Source: Priapulus caudatus (Eukaryota > Priapulida > Priapulimorpha > Priapulimorphida > Priapulidae). From it: DNA of 64,000 nt. The DNA lies in assembly GCF_000485595.1 (NCBI RefSeq), contig NW_014577090.1, forward strand, positions 625,650 to 689,649, read 5' to 3'. Of this stretch, positions 34,301-45,300 are shown piece after piece. Positions within the stretch are counted from its first letter, which is position 1, and each line of letters opens with the position of its first letter. Below the pieces are notes generated by a model, which was given only the letters and a program-made list of their open reading frames with translations, was not told the origin of the DNA and did no database searches. The position numbers and the translations under genes are program-made.

Positions 34301-36877
34301 TCATATTTACAACATTTGACAGTAAGAATTACAAGCAATTTTGGGTATTGTGTTACATCTGGCACACAGCTTACCTAATAAACTAAAAAAGCATGTCCAC
34401 ATGCCACATACACCATGTTTCATGCATATGGAAGGGCTTTCATGGTAGAGTAAGTTGGAAAAAGTGCTAACCTAGCTAGTATTCTTACACCTATGCAAAA
34501 ACTGAAGAGGTATTTCAGCCATCGTTCATCGTGTCATGGCGAATAGCTTAGACAACATTCCTAAAATCATATTCGGCAGCATGATTGCAGATAATTCAGT
34601 GGAATTTCTGCACAGAGCGGTTATTGCATAAAAACATTGAACTAATGCATTTTTACCTCATTATTTTACTCTAACATTAGATTAAAGATGCAGGAAATTG
34701 ATCACAGGCAGGGTTTTCATTATCTTTTATAGTAACAGGCGAAATGCTTTTGCAACAAGCTGTGGGAGAGCGTGGGGGGGGTCCCCCTACTCCTCCTCCA
34801 TGACCGTCTTCATTCGATCTCCATCTCAGGGGCAGGTACGTTTATGTAAACACAGGGTACATATATGCTGAGAAGATACAGGTCTGGTACACTTGTGTAT
34901 ACATAAATTATACGTACCTCGGGTACATATCTGTAGTACTACCTGATACGACAACGACCCGACCCCTTCAGCCATATTTTGCCCATGAAATTTACTTCAA
35001 ACTATACATAAAATTGCTAACAACTGCTAGGAAAAGACTTGCAGATCTTTACTAAAAATATCTGTTCCAAATATTCACGCTCATAATACATAATAAAGCA
35101 CCATTTTAGTGTCAATTTCCGAGAACCTGATTCCCAAACTTTGGTGCTTCATGTGATAAACTGGACCCCGAAAATTTGAGCTGGGTTCTTAATAAGTTTA
35201 CTTTAACGAGCCCAGGTGGCTCCTAGTTTTTTGGGCAAGATTTTATCATATATATTAACAGTGTTTCCCCTGGCCTAAAAGGTCTGTGAGATGCTAAATT
35301 TTTTTTGGTGTGTTTGCGCATTTCGAGGTCCTAGCAAAGCGAGCACTGCAGGTAGCTAGGGGCATGCCCCCCAGAATTTTTTTAGAAAAATGATGCAATT
35401 TGGTGCATTCTAAGCTATTTTAGTGCATTATACGCACTGTTCTATGGAAGAACATTGATTTTTGTCAGCGAGGCGGTGTTTTTGAGAAAATATCTGTGTG
35501 GCGGCTGAGAATTTGAACGTGGCGGCCTGCCTCGCTCGTGTCAATGCAGGGGAGACACTGTATTAATATTGTATCTATCACAACCTATGGTATTACTCAC
35601 AGTCCATAACAGAACAATTATACTTCACATAAATCACAACAGGAAGTTGTACATTATTATCAGTTTGTCTTGTCAATCATGTACTCTTGACACAACAAAA
35701 CTTCTGATAACCCAAACAACAACAGCTTGGGGAGGGGACAAACACAACGAGCACGGGGACCACACACGTACCTCTCTCTGACTGTCGCATCTTCATCACG
35801 ATGACTACGATGAAGGTGATGACGATGAACACAGCAACGAAGGCACCGAGGCCAATTGATGTCTTCTTAACAGTCAGGTCATCAAAGTCATCGTCTGTCT
35901 CTATGGCAAATATGTCGTCTGTGGTGCAAAGATTCCCTGTTAGGTTACCTAATACTCATATTCTATGTCTGAGAACTACGTTTTAATTGGTTGAACTGCA
36001 GTGTGAGGTAATTATATTTTAATATTGAAATGTAATAGAAGGGTCCGGTCCAGAGCAACTTACACTCATGATAGAAATTACCTCTCACGTTCATGCAAGG
36101 ATAAAAAAAATTATTACACACGTGAGACACACAGGTTCAACCACCAATAATTGAACCCAACACCTTTTTCGTCTCAAATCACTTACAATCAGACAAAGTA
36201 TTGATGTTTGTAGTTATGTAAATCCACACACATGCATGCACCCAGAATACACATTTGACATTATAGACAGATATACACACATGCAGGCATTGATGAACAC
36301 AAGCACTCACTCACATACATTCATACACTCACACACGAACCCCTGTGTATATATGTTGCCATTAATTTTAATATTGACCATACGGGATACTGCCGCAGCC
36401 AATTTGCGACTAGGTTATGTGCACTTATGACTCACTGCTGGATTCCTGCATGTGACGCCTATTCATTTCCGATTACCGATGAGTAATCATGAAATTCTGC
36501 TTAGTATTAGGGAACCTAAGGCCATAAATATTTGGATGAGCCTACCAATGACTACCACAAGCTCAAAACGGTGGCATAATCAATAACACCATAGGTGAAG
36601 AACGGATAAATCTTTTTTGTCTATTATTCATCCGCAATACTGCAAATTCCATTTTACAATAGGAGTTAGCTACAGAGAAACTCAATTGAATATACTTTTT
36701 ACTAAACCACTTCATTGTCTGTACTATATACAGTGATCTTACCACAGTCGATTTCATCAGAGTTGTCCAAGCAGTTAACGACTCCATCACATCGTTGTGA
36801 GTAAGGAATGCAATCACCATTGTAGCAGGCATACTGACTTCCTGAGCATGTGGCACTGTCGTATACTGGCGGTGAAT
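26340..36877 (-). CDS. LDLa-domain type I membrane protein, 3' four exons (partial)
   Basis: Four exons join on the minus strand with GT-AG introns, all in phase 1: 36743-36877, 35772-35936, 27043-27135 and 26340-26533 (stop TAA). They encode 195 residues. Exon 1 is a complete LDL-receptor class A repeat (TCSGSQYACYNGDCIPYSQR then CDGVVNCLDNSDEIDC) with six Cys and the calcium-binding DxxDxSDE pattern. Exon 2 has an acidic juxtamembrane stretch, a single helix (IGLGAFVAVFIVITFIVVIV) and basic KMR stop-transfer residues. Exons 3-4 form a cytoplasmic tail with KLPKNRPKTFSSYLKSPGKY, acidic DDEDDL and a Ser-rich segment, ending VTAV, a class I PDZ-ligand pattern. No NPxY endocytosis motif is present. 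The 5' exons are not found; they probably lie in the N gap or beyond. The 27-36 kb intron is inflated by misassembly. Ligand and function are unknown. Confidence 0.82.
26815..26865. repeat. GTGC/GTTC repeat in receptor intron
   Basis: Short impure TG/CG tetranucleotide run inside the last intron of the receptor gene. Confidence 0.8.
27394..29097. mobile_element. Long-TIR element with purine/pyrimidine minisatellite
   Basis: The left arm begins GCTGAAGGGGTGGTTGTCG at 27394. Its reverse complement ends at 29097 (indel-rich) and again at 34972 (clean). Arms are about 170 bp and include GGTACTACAGATATGTACCC and TACCAGACCTGTATCTTCTC. The left flank CATATTTTG (27385-27393) is matched exactly by CATATTTTG at 34973-34981, a 9-bp target duplication. 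Between the arms lie a G/A-rich tract (27560-28020) and its C/T-rich counterpart (28060-28930), built of units roughly 135-175 bp long carrying a CATGACCGTC...TTCATTCGATCTC core. No transposase is seen. Confidence 0.75.
29941..30114 (-). pseudogene. Frame-broken duplicate of transmembrane exon
   Basis: Counterpart of exon 35772-35936. Stretches matching GAFVAVFIVITF and DDFDDLT can be aligned, but inserted bases shift the frame repeatedly. Probably a sequencing/assembly artefact and not a paralogue. Confidence 0.75.
30953..31087 (-). pseudogene. Frame-broken duplicate of LDLa exon
   Basis: Counterpart of exon 36743-36877. Extra bases around ACGACTCGTCCACACATCG and CGCGCGTATACGCGCGG destroy the Cys pattern. 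Interpreted as an artefact copy of the intact exon. Confidence 0.75.
31180..31562. repeat. (GA)n microsatellite, artefact copy
   Basis: Interrupted GA array. The cleaner copy of the same intronic array is at 36966-37204. Confidence 0.9.
32738..33000. mobile_element. GCTGAGAGGGTC MITE with CCCTAA interior (noisy copy)
   Basis: Indel-rich counterpart of the element at 38314-38601. The right end CCCTATGAGC at 33000 is followed by CATATTTAT (33001-33009), which matches the left flank of the cleaner copy (38305-38313). The interior has degraded CCCTAA/CCTAAACC units at about 32890-32940. Confidence 0.7.
33254..33375. mobile_element. 122-bp deletion derivative of the GCTGAGAGGGTC MITE
   Basis: Ends GCTCATAGGGTC and CCCTCTCAGC with perfect 9-bp flanks GTTACTCAC at 33245-33253 and 33376-33384. 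It keeps one inverted arm and lacks the telomere-like interior. The same insertion is at 38861-38991 in the other copy of the segment. Confidence 0.82.
33691..34751. other. Receptor-gene flank, no feature recognised
   Basis: Present once in the window; in the other copy this position falls in the N gap. AT-rich, no domain recognised. It ends in CAACAAGCTGTGGGAGAGCG (from 34753), which matches the sequence right of the gap at about 40077, so it probably represents part of the missing gap sequence. Confidence 0.6.
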
Positions 36878-36965
36878 CTACACACAACGTCACCACAGTC
36901 ACAAACAGATCACACAAATATACGAATTCAGTATTTAACAAAAATGCTACCTGGGTACACGTTAC

Positions 36966-37150
36966 AGAGAGAGAGAGAGAGAGAGAGAGCGAGGAGAGAG
37001 AGGAGAGAGAGAGAGAGAGAAGAGAGGAGAGAGAGAGAGAGAGAGGAGAGAGAAGAAAGAGAGAGGAAGAGAGAGGAGAGAGAGAGAGAAGAGAGAGAGA
37101 GAGGAGAGAGAGAGAGGAGAGAGAGCAGAGGAGAGAGAGAGAGGAGAGAG

Positions 37151-37204
<54 letters not shown>
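36966..37204. repeat. (GA)n microsatellite in receptor intron
   Basis: GA array with single-G interruptions, starting about 90 bp upstream (in gene sense) of the LDLa exon. Confidence 0.95.
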
Positions 37205-37208
<4 letters not shown>

Positions 37209-38313
37209 GTGTACTCAAAATCACAGGCCATGTATTTTACGTGGGTGTATGGCTTATTTTTTCTCTAAACGACATTAGAAAGCTGTTAGCTTTTATAAGC
37301 AGGTACATAGGAAACTGCTGAATTACGTTTCTGGCCATTATTACCCTGGTACTGTTAGCGTCACTAACAAATGATGAAGCTGAATATAACGGTCCCAGGC
37401 CCACACGAAATCAAGATGTGCCCTTCGTAAGTTAACCCTGTGTGATGCATAAAGGAAAAGAATATGGGACACTGTAAAATGCTAGGCAGTGGCCATATAT
37501 ATGCTTGTTTATTTTACCCTTGCTGTACTTGAGGCAAACTGCCAAAATCACGGTGAGGTTGCACATTCTACCTACTGTTGGCTAACTTGGCTTGCACAAA
37601 CATGCCATGGACTCATTTCAATTCTAATGCTTTTATCCTATTCTTAGATTTTCCCTGTCTAGAATGTCACTGCCACTTTCTTCTACATGCGATGTAATGC
37701 CAAATCGTTGCGTTAACTCTAACATAAATCTTGCATAAACTGTAATTACATGCACAAAAGCACCAAACTACACTATTATGCCCTTTTAGTAAACATTGAA
37801 TTTTCTGTGTATTTATTTCGTATTTATAAGATTGTTTTAAATCTTCACAACATCTGAAGTTCGTCCACATACTGATTTACATTATTCTGACATGAGAATA
37901 TTTAACTATAATACTGATTTATACGATGAATAAACAAGTTCTGCCAGTACGTACACATTATGTCGCATTGTTACTGCTCTGATATATAATCTTTCGAACA
38001 GAAACAGACTGATTAGTTACTTTAGTATTTAAACTTCTAATATGGGTAGAATCTAAGCTCAAATAAAAACGGTCTTACCGTCTAGAAAAAATTTGCGAGA
38101 ATGGGGCTATGCCACGAATGAGAAATTTGGAAACACACAACATATTCCTGGGATGACAAGGCACGAAATACTTTATAAAATTCGAATAGCAACATCTGCT
38201 ATGCAAACTGTGTTTTGCTTAGCAAAAAAAATGTAGTGTAAAAAAATTCACCACTGCTGCAACAGTATACATTCAAAAATACAATTCCCAATGAATAGGG
38301 GAGCCATATTTAT

Positions 38314-38601
38314 GCTGAGAGGATCTATGTCCCCCGGGGTACTGCCGGAACGTACCCTGGGTACGGTCCGGTATACCGGAACGTACCCTGGTACTATCTA
38401 ATATGCCGAACCATACTCGTCATACTCACTATACGAGTTTAGGAGTCGCCTACGCTACTCCCTACCCTACGAACCCTAACCTTAGGGCCCTATCCTAACC
38501 ATAACCATATCAATAGTGCCAGAGTACGTTGCGGACCTTTATCGGACCGTACCCAGGCGTACGTTCGGCAGTTCCCTGGCGGCGACTAGGACCCTTTGAG
38601 C
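38314..38601. mobile_element. GCTGAGAGGGTC MITE with CCCTAA-like interior
   Basis: Left end GCTGAGAGGATC after CATATTTAT (38305-38313). The right end GACCCTTTGAGC is followed by an imperfect copy of the same flank. The arms carry GCCGGAACGTACCCTGGGTA. The interior at about 38459-38515 holds degraded CCCTAACC units. Confidence 0.75.
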
Positions 38602-38860
38602 ATATTTTAGGCGTATTTATCGTTGCTATGTTATTTTAAACTTTTCTTCTATACACTAGATCATTACATGGCAAAAGTGTTACTACAAGACAGTTCAAAA
38701 TGTGTTTGTGTCTGCATCCAATGAAGTAAAGGGAAGGGCATCTTTGTTCACCTATAATACCACCACCTAGTCGTCACCACGTCAACAGTTACCGATTTGC
38801 TGTGGCGCACTCAATGATTCAATCTATTTTTGCTGTTCTGCCCCGACTTATGTTACTCAC

Positions 38861-38991
38861 GTCATAGCGGTCTGGCGAGGTCCCTGTCTGGCGCATATTA
38901 CAATAGTACCAGGGTACAGTTACGGATATATCGAAACCATCCAGTGGTTAGCTCTGATTAGTACGCGCTGGCGGGACATAGCTCCCTCAGC
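38861..38991. mobile_element. Short MITE derivative, second assembly copy
   Basis: Same insertion as 33254-33375, flanked by GTTACTCAC at 38852-38860 and 38992-39000. The internal sequence is indel-rich. Confidence 0.75.
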
Positions 38992-39310
38992 GTTACTCAC
39001 GACGCAGCTCGATATTGCCTTTGTATGTTCTCGTTTTTTTAGAGCAGGGTCCTCATTACGCCTGATATGAACGCATCGCTTTAGGTGCCACGTTGTCTAA
39101 TGCTCGTTGCCTCATGCCACCCTAATGTATCTTTGCTAATGGATACTCGAATCACTTTTCCACATCAAATTCTTATATATTTACGACGTCTTTCTTTGTG
39201 TCTATCACCACTTTCCAGTATTTTGGAGCCGACAGATAGCAGATTACGTACAATTTGTATGTATCGAATGTTAAGTCTACACTGTCTGTTAATCAAACCA
39301 TGTTTAAAGC

Positions 39311-39995
39311 NNNNNNNNNNNNNNNNNNNNNNNNNNNNNNNNNNNNNNNNNNNNNNNNNNNNNNNNNNNNNNNNNNNNNNNNNNNNNNNNNNNNNNNNNN
39401 NNNNNNNNNNNNNNNNNNNNNNNNNNNNNNNNNNNNNNNNNNNNNNNNNNNNNNNNNNNNNNNNNNNNNNNNNNNNNNNNNNNNNNNNNNNNNNNNNNNN
39501 NNNNNNNNNNNNNNNNNNNNNNNNNNNNNNNNNNNNNNNNNNNNNNNNNNNNNNNNNNNNNNNNNNNNNNNNNNNNNNNNNNNNNNNNNNNNNNNNNNNN
39601 NNNNNNNNNNNNNNNNNNNNNNNNNNNNNNNNNNNNNNNNNNNNNNNNNNNNNNNNNNNNNNNNNNNNNNNNNNNNNNNNNNNNNNNNNNNNNNNNNNNN
39701 NNNNNNNNNNNNNNNNNNNNNNNNNNNNNNNNNNNNNNNNNNNNNNNNNNNNNNNNNNNNNNNNNNNNNNNNNNNNNNNNNNNNNNNNNNNNNNNNNNNN
39801 NNNNNNNNNNNNNNNNNNNNNNNNNNNNNNNNNNNNNNNNNNNNNNNNNNNNNNNNNNNNNNNNNNNNNNNNNNNNNNNNNNNNNNNNNNNNNNNNNNNN
39901 NNNNNNNNNNNNNNNNNNNNNNNNNNNNNNNNNNNNNNNNNNNNNNNNNNNNNNNNNNNNNNNNNNNNNNNNNNNNNNNNNNNNNNNNNNNNNNN
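39311..39995. other. Assembly gap (685 N)
   Basis: Run of N. The frames that appear to cross it have no meaning. Confidence 1.
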
Positions 39996-41033
39996 CGCGC
40001 GTCAAACGCGGCCTCCGCTGAACGACCGTTCGATGGGGAGTGGGCCCGCTGGGCAGACAGGCCGGCACCCCGCGTGCAACAAGCTGTGGGGAGCGTGGGG
40101 GGGGCGGTTTGGGGAATATTTTTTTTAAACCTAGATGCTCTGAGATGCAATCTGATGTATTCTGAGCTGCAGTAACAGACACATTTGGATTACAGTATGG
40201 TCCTTTTTCCCAATTTGGTTTCTCCTGGTACATTCAGAGTTCACCAAAAGTTTCCAAATTATGACGATTTAGTAATTATAAGAGTTAGACAATTAAGTAC
40301 GTAAATAGCGTTACTCAAAAACAAAACAATGCTTCTTGTGCACATAACATGCAATGCATACAAATATACTCAACTGATTTATTAGTAGTAGCTCATAAAA
40401 CACTTTCACTTTGGAGAATAATTAGAGCAAACTAAATGCAAATAAATTATTTTTTTTTATATTATACTTGAGCCAATTGTAACCGGCCGAAACAGCAGAG
40501 TAGACGGTCAATTCGGCCGGTGGCCGGTTCCTAATGAGAACACTGATCACAGGTCAGCAAGTTCAGTATGTTGCCAGCAATATTAGGTAGGTTGTATGTC
40601 TAACTTACTACCCACGATTAATACTACAATGACGATTAAAAGTACTTAGTAGGCCTACTATTAGTAGTTAGTAACGATTTTTGTTAATTATGCTACGAGT
40701 GTCCATACTAATATAACAGTATAAGTGAGTGTTACTCTGATATAGGGTCAGTATCTAGTAATACTGTGCCAACATATAGGCCTACTACTAGTTTTTTCCC
40801 TTTCTAGTTACCAGCGTGTAAGTAAATACTAGCTGACGATTTAGTCTTCCTATACAATGCATCTGTACAATTCAATCTTAATTAAATTATTGCACTAGCT
40901 GTGACTGGTGAAGGGCCCTGTATCCCCAATTAACCACGGCACAGGCGCAGTGCAAATTTCAGTATTAGTAATATAGTATTACTATTAGTTACTAGTTTAT
41001 TACTAAATAGTAATAACTAATACCATAGGCGCC
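39996..41033. other. Intergenic; GC-rich gap edge then AT-rich
   Basis: GC-rich 39996-40110, ending in a G-run shared with 34752-34781. Then AT-rich sequence with a GGCCGG-containing inverted patch at about 40486-40528 and TAGTA-type simple sequence at about 40960-41020. No gene recognised. Confidence 0.55.
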
Positions 41034-41496
41034 GGAAGTGGGGGGGAGACAAAACCAAAAAGACCCCCCCCAAAATGTATGAGCTAAGACTTGTTAATTC
41101 TAACGTTCAAAAACTAATTTATACATTCATTTTAAGTTTTCGCTGCACGCTTTGCACGCGAACAGATTATCTCAGTTTGCATTCAACGGTTGTAGCTTTC
41201 CGAGGGCCAAGGCTAAAGGAAAATCGTGTCAGTATCAAAATGTTAGCTTTAAGTATAAAGTTTTGCTTGCAATAGCAACTTTAATACACAGGAGTCATAG
41301 GAGTGGTAAGTCCGCAGTTGTGAGTTGTGACTGCAGTCTTCAATCGCCAGCGCATAAAAACATAAAACAATACTTTTTCAACAGTCAATTTCATCTGGGG
41401 AATAGACGCATGAAGTGGGGGCGCCCTCTCCCCATCCAAATCGTGAGCCCCCTTAGGTCTTTGCCCCCCAATCCAAAACTGCTTCCGGCGCGCCTG
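41034..41496. mobile_element. hAT-like MITE, 463 bp
   Basis: Ends CATAGGCGCCGGAAG and CTTCCGGCGCGCCTG are imperfect inverted repeats. They are flanked by ACTAATAC at 41026-41033 and 41497-41504, a perfect 8-bp target duplication. G-rich and C-rich runs lie just inside each end. The frames inside (41075-41275, 41152-41544) have no recognisable domain. Confidence 0.78.
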
Positions 41497-41555
41497 ACTA
41501 ATACTAGTACTAATAGTAATAGTAATAGTACTAAAAACTACTAATACTCACTAGG

Positions 41556-41803
41556 GCTGAGAGGGACTATGTCCGGAACGTACCCTGGTACTATCTAATA
41601 ATATGCCGGACCGTACGGCGTACCTCGCCTACTCCACTAACGAGTCTCTAGGGAGTCGCCTACGCCTACTCCCTAACCCTAACCCTAACAATAACCCTAA
41701 TCCTAACCCTAACCATATTAAATAGTGACCAGCGTACGTTCCGGCAGTACTCTGGAGTCTGGGAGACATTTCCGACATAGACCCTATGAGTATGAGTATG
41801 AGC
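41556..41803. mobile_element. GCTGAGAGGGTC MITE with CCCTAA interior
   Basis: Ends GCTGAGAGGG and CCCTATGAG...GAGC (the right end carries a small TATGAG triplication). Perfect 9-bp flanks CTCACTAGG at 41547-41555 and 41804-41812. The interior at 41671-41714 has about seven CCCTAA-type units with two variants. Confidence 0.85.
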
Positions 41804-42149
41804 CTCACTAGGCCCTAGTCTAGTTCAGTTCATTGCCTAATAATACTAATATAGCAATATTACTAATATTAATAATAGTAATACTACTAGTAATAGTAAT
41901 AACACGTTTATGAACACTACACATAATTAAATTTCATTCACGGGGGCTATTATTAATATGGCTCATCTCAAAGCTTAACAATGTGCCCTTACCTGCCATG
42001 GTGTTCCTCAATTCAATGGAATTTTGATTAACATCCTACCAAATTGCTAACTCCTCTTCCTTACTTGTTTTCTCGCGCACTGTATGTCAGAGGTTATGTG
42101 AAATGTGTGACCACATTTTACTGGCTAATATCAGAGCTAATATTTCCAA

Positions 42150-42313
42150 GGACAACCAATAGGCTCGCGCTTAACATGGTTCATCGACCGGTAATATCAC
42201 GTGACGATTTCCTTCTTCGCCATCTTTTCACCGGACAGTTCTTCTTAGGCGTTCGTTGCACGATTACCCTCCGTTTATATATATACAGGAATCGGCGAAA
42301 GACAGTTACGAAA
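42150..42313 (+). promoter_or_regulatory. V-ATPase c promoter region with CLEAR-like E-box
   Basis: Upstream of the ATP6V0C-type start codon are a CCAAT box (42156-42160), the palindromic E-box TCACGTGAC (42197-42205) and a TATATATATA run (42276-42285). TCACGTGAC matches nine of ten positions of the GTCACGTGAC CLEAR element that TFEB/MITF factors use to control lysosomal and V-ATPase genes in vertebrates. Use of the site here is inference, and the TATA run is so close to the ATG that it may not be a real TATA box. Confidence 0.5.
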
Positions 42314-45300
42314 ATGACAGAAGAAAGTCCATACTACTCTCCATTTTTTGGCGTCATGGGAGCTGCGGCTGCGATGTCTTTCAGCGGTAAGAGTTGTTCA
42401 ATATAATGAGAAGTAAAATCCTCCATTGGGACGATTGGCGGCGTATTCTTCAGTCCGTTGCCATATGTACGGTTTTCTCTACACCGCGTTCAACTGCTTG
42501 TTAAACCTCATTGAATTTATCGTTTGTTCTCCTATTTCTTAGACTGTTAACAGTTACTATCTGGTGAGTATTGTCTTTTCTGGCCCAATGGTATGAGCTG
42601 TCCATGTTTGCACATGTCGCACATTTCGAAAATTAATTGGGGACAGCTCTTACTTGGTCTAAAGGCCCGCTTATGTCGGCCTTACGACCTAGTCGTTGAC
42701 AAGGTTTGAATATCGTACGTCAAAAACCGGCCAGATCGCCGATAAAATCATCGGCGACCAAACTCGACATGAGTTCTCTTACAATCGAAAATACGGTCGC
42801 CGACTGCGATCGCAGGAATAGAACATGTTCTATTTCTATGCGGCTGTCGGCGACAAATCGTGAGTGGCAGCCAATCACCGCAGCGTGTTGAGTGACATGA
42901 TTATCAAAAGTTACGTGATTAATAAAATGGCAGCCTACACAGCACTCGTCAGCAGTTTACAAGGAGGGATTATTGCACAAACCCTTTCTCAAATATATAT
43001 AAAATTTTCCGTATATCACATAAAAAAAAGTTCTGCATATGATTATAATGATGTTCAGAAAATAGAGGATCTAGATTTACGAAGTTACATGATGTTTACT
43101 GATAAGTGCCATTTTGTTGGTCACGTACGTGACTCGTTTTATGTAGGCTGGTCCCGTCGTCAAGCTTGCTCTGTTTGTGCTAAAGAACTGCTTGTGCTAG
43201 TACAAATACTGGGGCTGCGAACCCGTCTACGTTTCATGCGGTAACGCTACGATCTAATCGGCGATTTGCAGTGTAGTCACTTTAAGTCGACATGAGTGTT
43301 GCTACGCTGCTAATCGGCGCTAAAGTAGTCGCCGATAGTCAAATCATAGGCCGACCTGAGCGAGCCTTTAGTCTTACTTTTAGTCTTAGTCTTATTCTTA
43401 CTGTTATATAATACGCAGTGGCTGGAGGTGTTGTTCCCAAACTTGGAATCTTGCACAAACTTGGAATTTCAGCGCATCCGCAGTTTGGGCAACCAATCTT
43501 GAGATTGGGCAAACAGAGGTAAACAGAGCTTGCACAAACATATGATTATTAGGATTTCAAATGTTATATCATAACTATAAGGTCGTATACCTTCTTTCCT
43601 CAACGTGTTTGGCACCTTTGTATAAATATTAAATGATTATAATAAATAATTGGATAAATATGAGATAAATTTCTTCTTAGTTTGCACCACGCCCACCACA
43701 CACTCGCTATGAGCGGTTGTTGAATCACCGACTGTTTTCAGTTTGCCCAATCTTGAGATTGGTCGGCCAAACTAGGGAATCCGTAGTTTGGGCAGCACAA
43801 TCGCTGCACAATCTCGAGATTGTGCAGATTCCAAGTTTGGGTACGACAGAGGTACGGCAGCCGTATCTTAATGTCTCGAGGCTACGGGTACGGCAGTCCA
43901 TTTGCGCATGCGTCGCTTTCCCACAAAATAATGTCGTTGAAAATTAATTCACGATTTAATTCACGATTAAGATTTCTTGATGAGCTAAAAAACACTCGGA
44001 TTTGAAGTATGAAAATGAACATTATTGTGCCAGCTAGCCTACACCAGTTGGTTGGGATTGATTGTCAGTTCAACCACTCTGATTAATATGACTAGGCCTG
44101 ACTTGTTAAAAATATATCTTAATTTTGTCTTCCGGTATGAGATTGAGACAATTTATTATCATTGGGTTTTGTAATTTGTACCTGTCAATTTCATTGTCAA
44201 TGATACTTGCTGCATGTGTGATTCGCGTTCAGTTTACATTATGTACCTAATAAGCTAATTAATTAAACAATGCTGCTCATTTTTTATGCTACTTAGTTGT
44301 TTTTCATTCAGTGTCAGTGTGCGTTTGTCTTAATTGTTTTAATTAGCATAACGTAATCACTATATTAATTGAACTGTGTCACTTCTCCAATCGAAGTCTT
44401 TTTTATTTAAAAAGACATTACCCACCTAGATTACGTCTGACAGTGGAAAAACTAGACTCTGTATTGAGAAAACCGTTAGTGTCTCCGTACATGAATCGTC
44501 ATATCCATATAAACCAAATCCTAGCAATATGATTATGAACTGTCGGTCCTAGATGGTTTACTGGACACTGGGGGCTTTGGTTTTATTTTAATTGTGTATA
44601 AGGTCTGTGTGAAATACATTGTATGCAGTGTCGTGCTTGGGGAATTAACTGGAATGAAATAACGTTATGTGTATTCTGTCATTGTGGGGGTTCAATTCTC
44701 GAAATGGCCGGTCTCCCTCCTGGTCACCATGTAGCTAAGGTGACTGAAAATGCTGCCGGGCGAGTAAAACCTTCCTAAACGCTCGTCACCACTCGCCTGA
44801 AAATAAACTGTTGGCAAACTAATTCTTTTCCAACTGCAAGATATCGCCTAATATTTCAGTGGAGTAAATACCAGACACAAAATTCGAAAATCCAAATAAT
44901 CAACTTCTCTCGAATAAGTACTATGATACTTGTTGAATTCTTATGATAACACCACCCTTTACACCCCCCCCTTCCTGATACAAGAATGTAGTTTAATGTT
45001 CAAAGTAGTAGACAAATACTTTAATTAATTTTGAGCTAGTAGGTTTATTTTTGGGTGAGGGGATTGAAGTTTTCACCTCTCCAAATGTTTACATTTTGAT
45101 GACCTGGATTTTCCTGAGTTTCAAGCACTGTGTGGATGACTGATGGAGCAGAAGTCACATTTTTAATCTGTGTAAAATCATCCGTGTAATTCAATTATAA
45201 TCGTATTAAACTATTATACTTACAATCTTTAAAAATTGGAATCTTTACCAGCAGTTAATCCCCCAAGAAGTAACTTTGGATGTCTTGGGGGAGGGGGACT

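Larger units (their letters stand above)
34784..39310. repeat. Duplicate of receptor-gene segment (copy 2, cleaner)
   Basis: Starts abruptly in the minisatellite element at about 34784 after a G-run and ends at the N gap. It has intact reading frames for the transmembrane and LDLa exons, so it is the better copy, although intronic parts also differ from copy 1 by many indels and the 3' portion (38.4-39.3 kb) is itself noisy. Confidence 0.82.

Noticed and set aside
39085-40233. Frames of about 285-347 codons spanning the gap
   Set aside because: They consist mostly of unknown residues from the N run. No real sequence supports them.
42864-43244. 126-codon frame as an extra V-ATPase exon
   Set aside because: The three recognised exons already give a full-length subunit c, and the frame lies inside a transposon-like element.
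44690-44830. Second SINE candidate from GGTTCAATTCTCG near 44690
   Set aside because: No A-box at a suitable distance and no second copy seen in the window.
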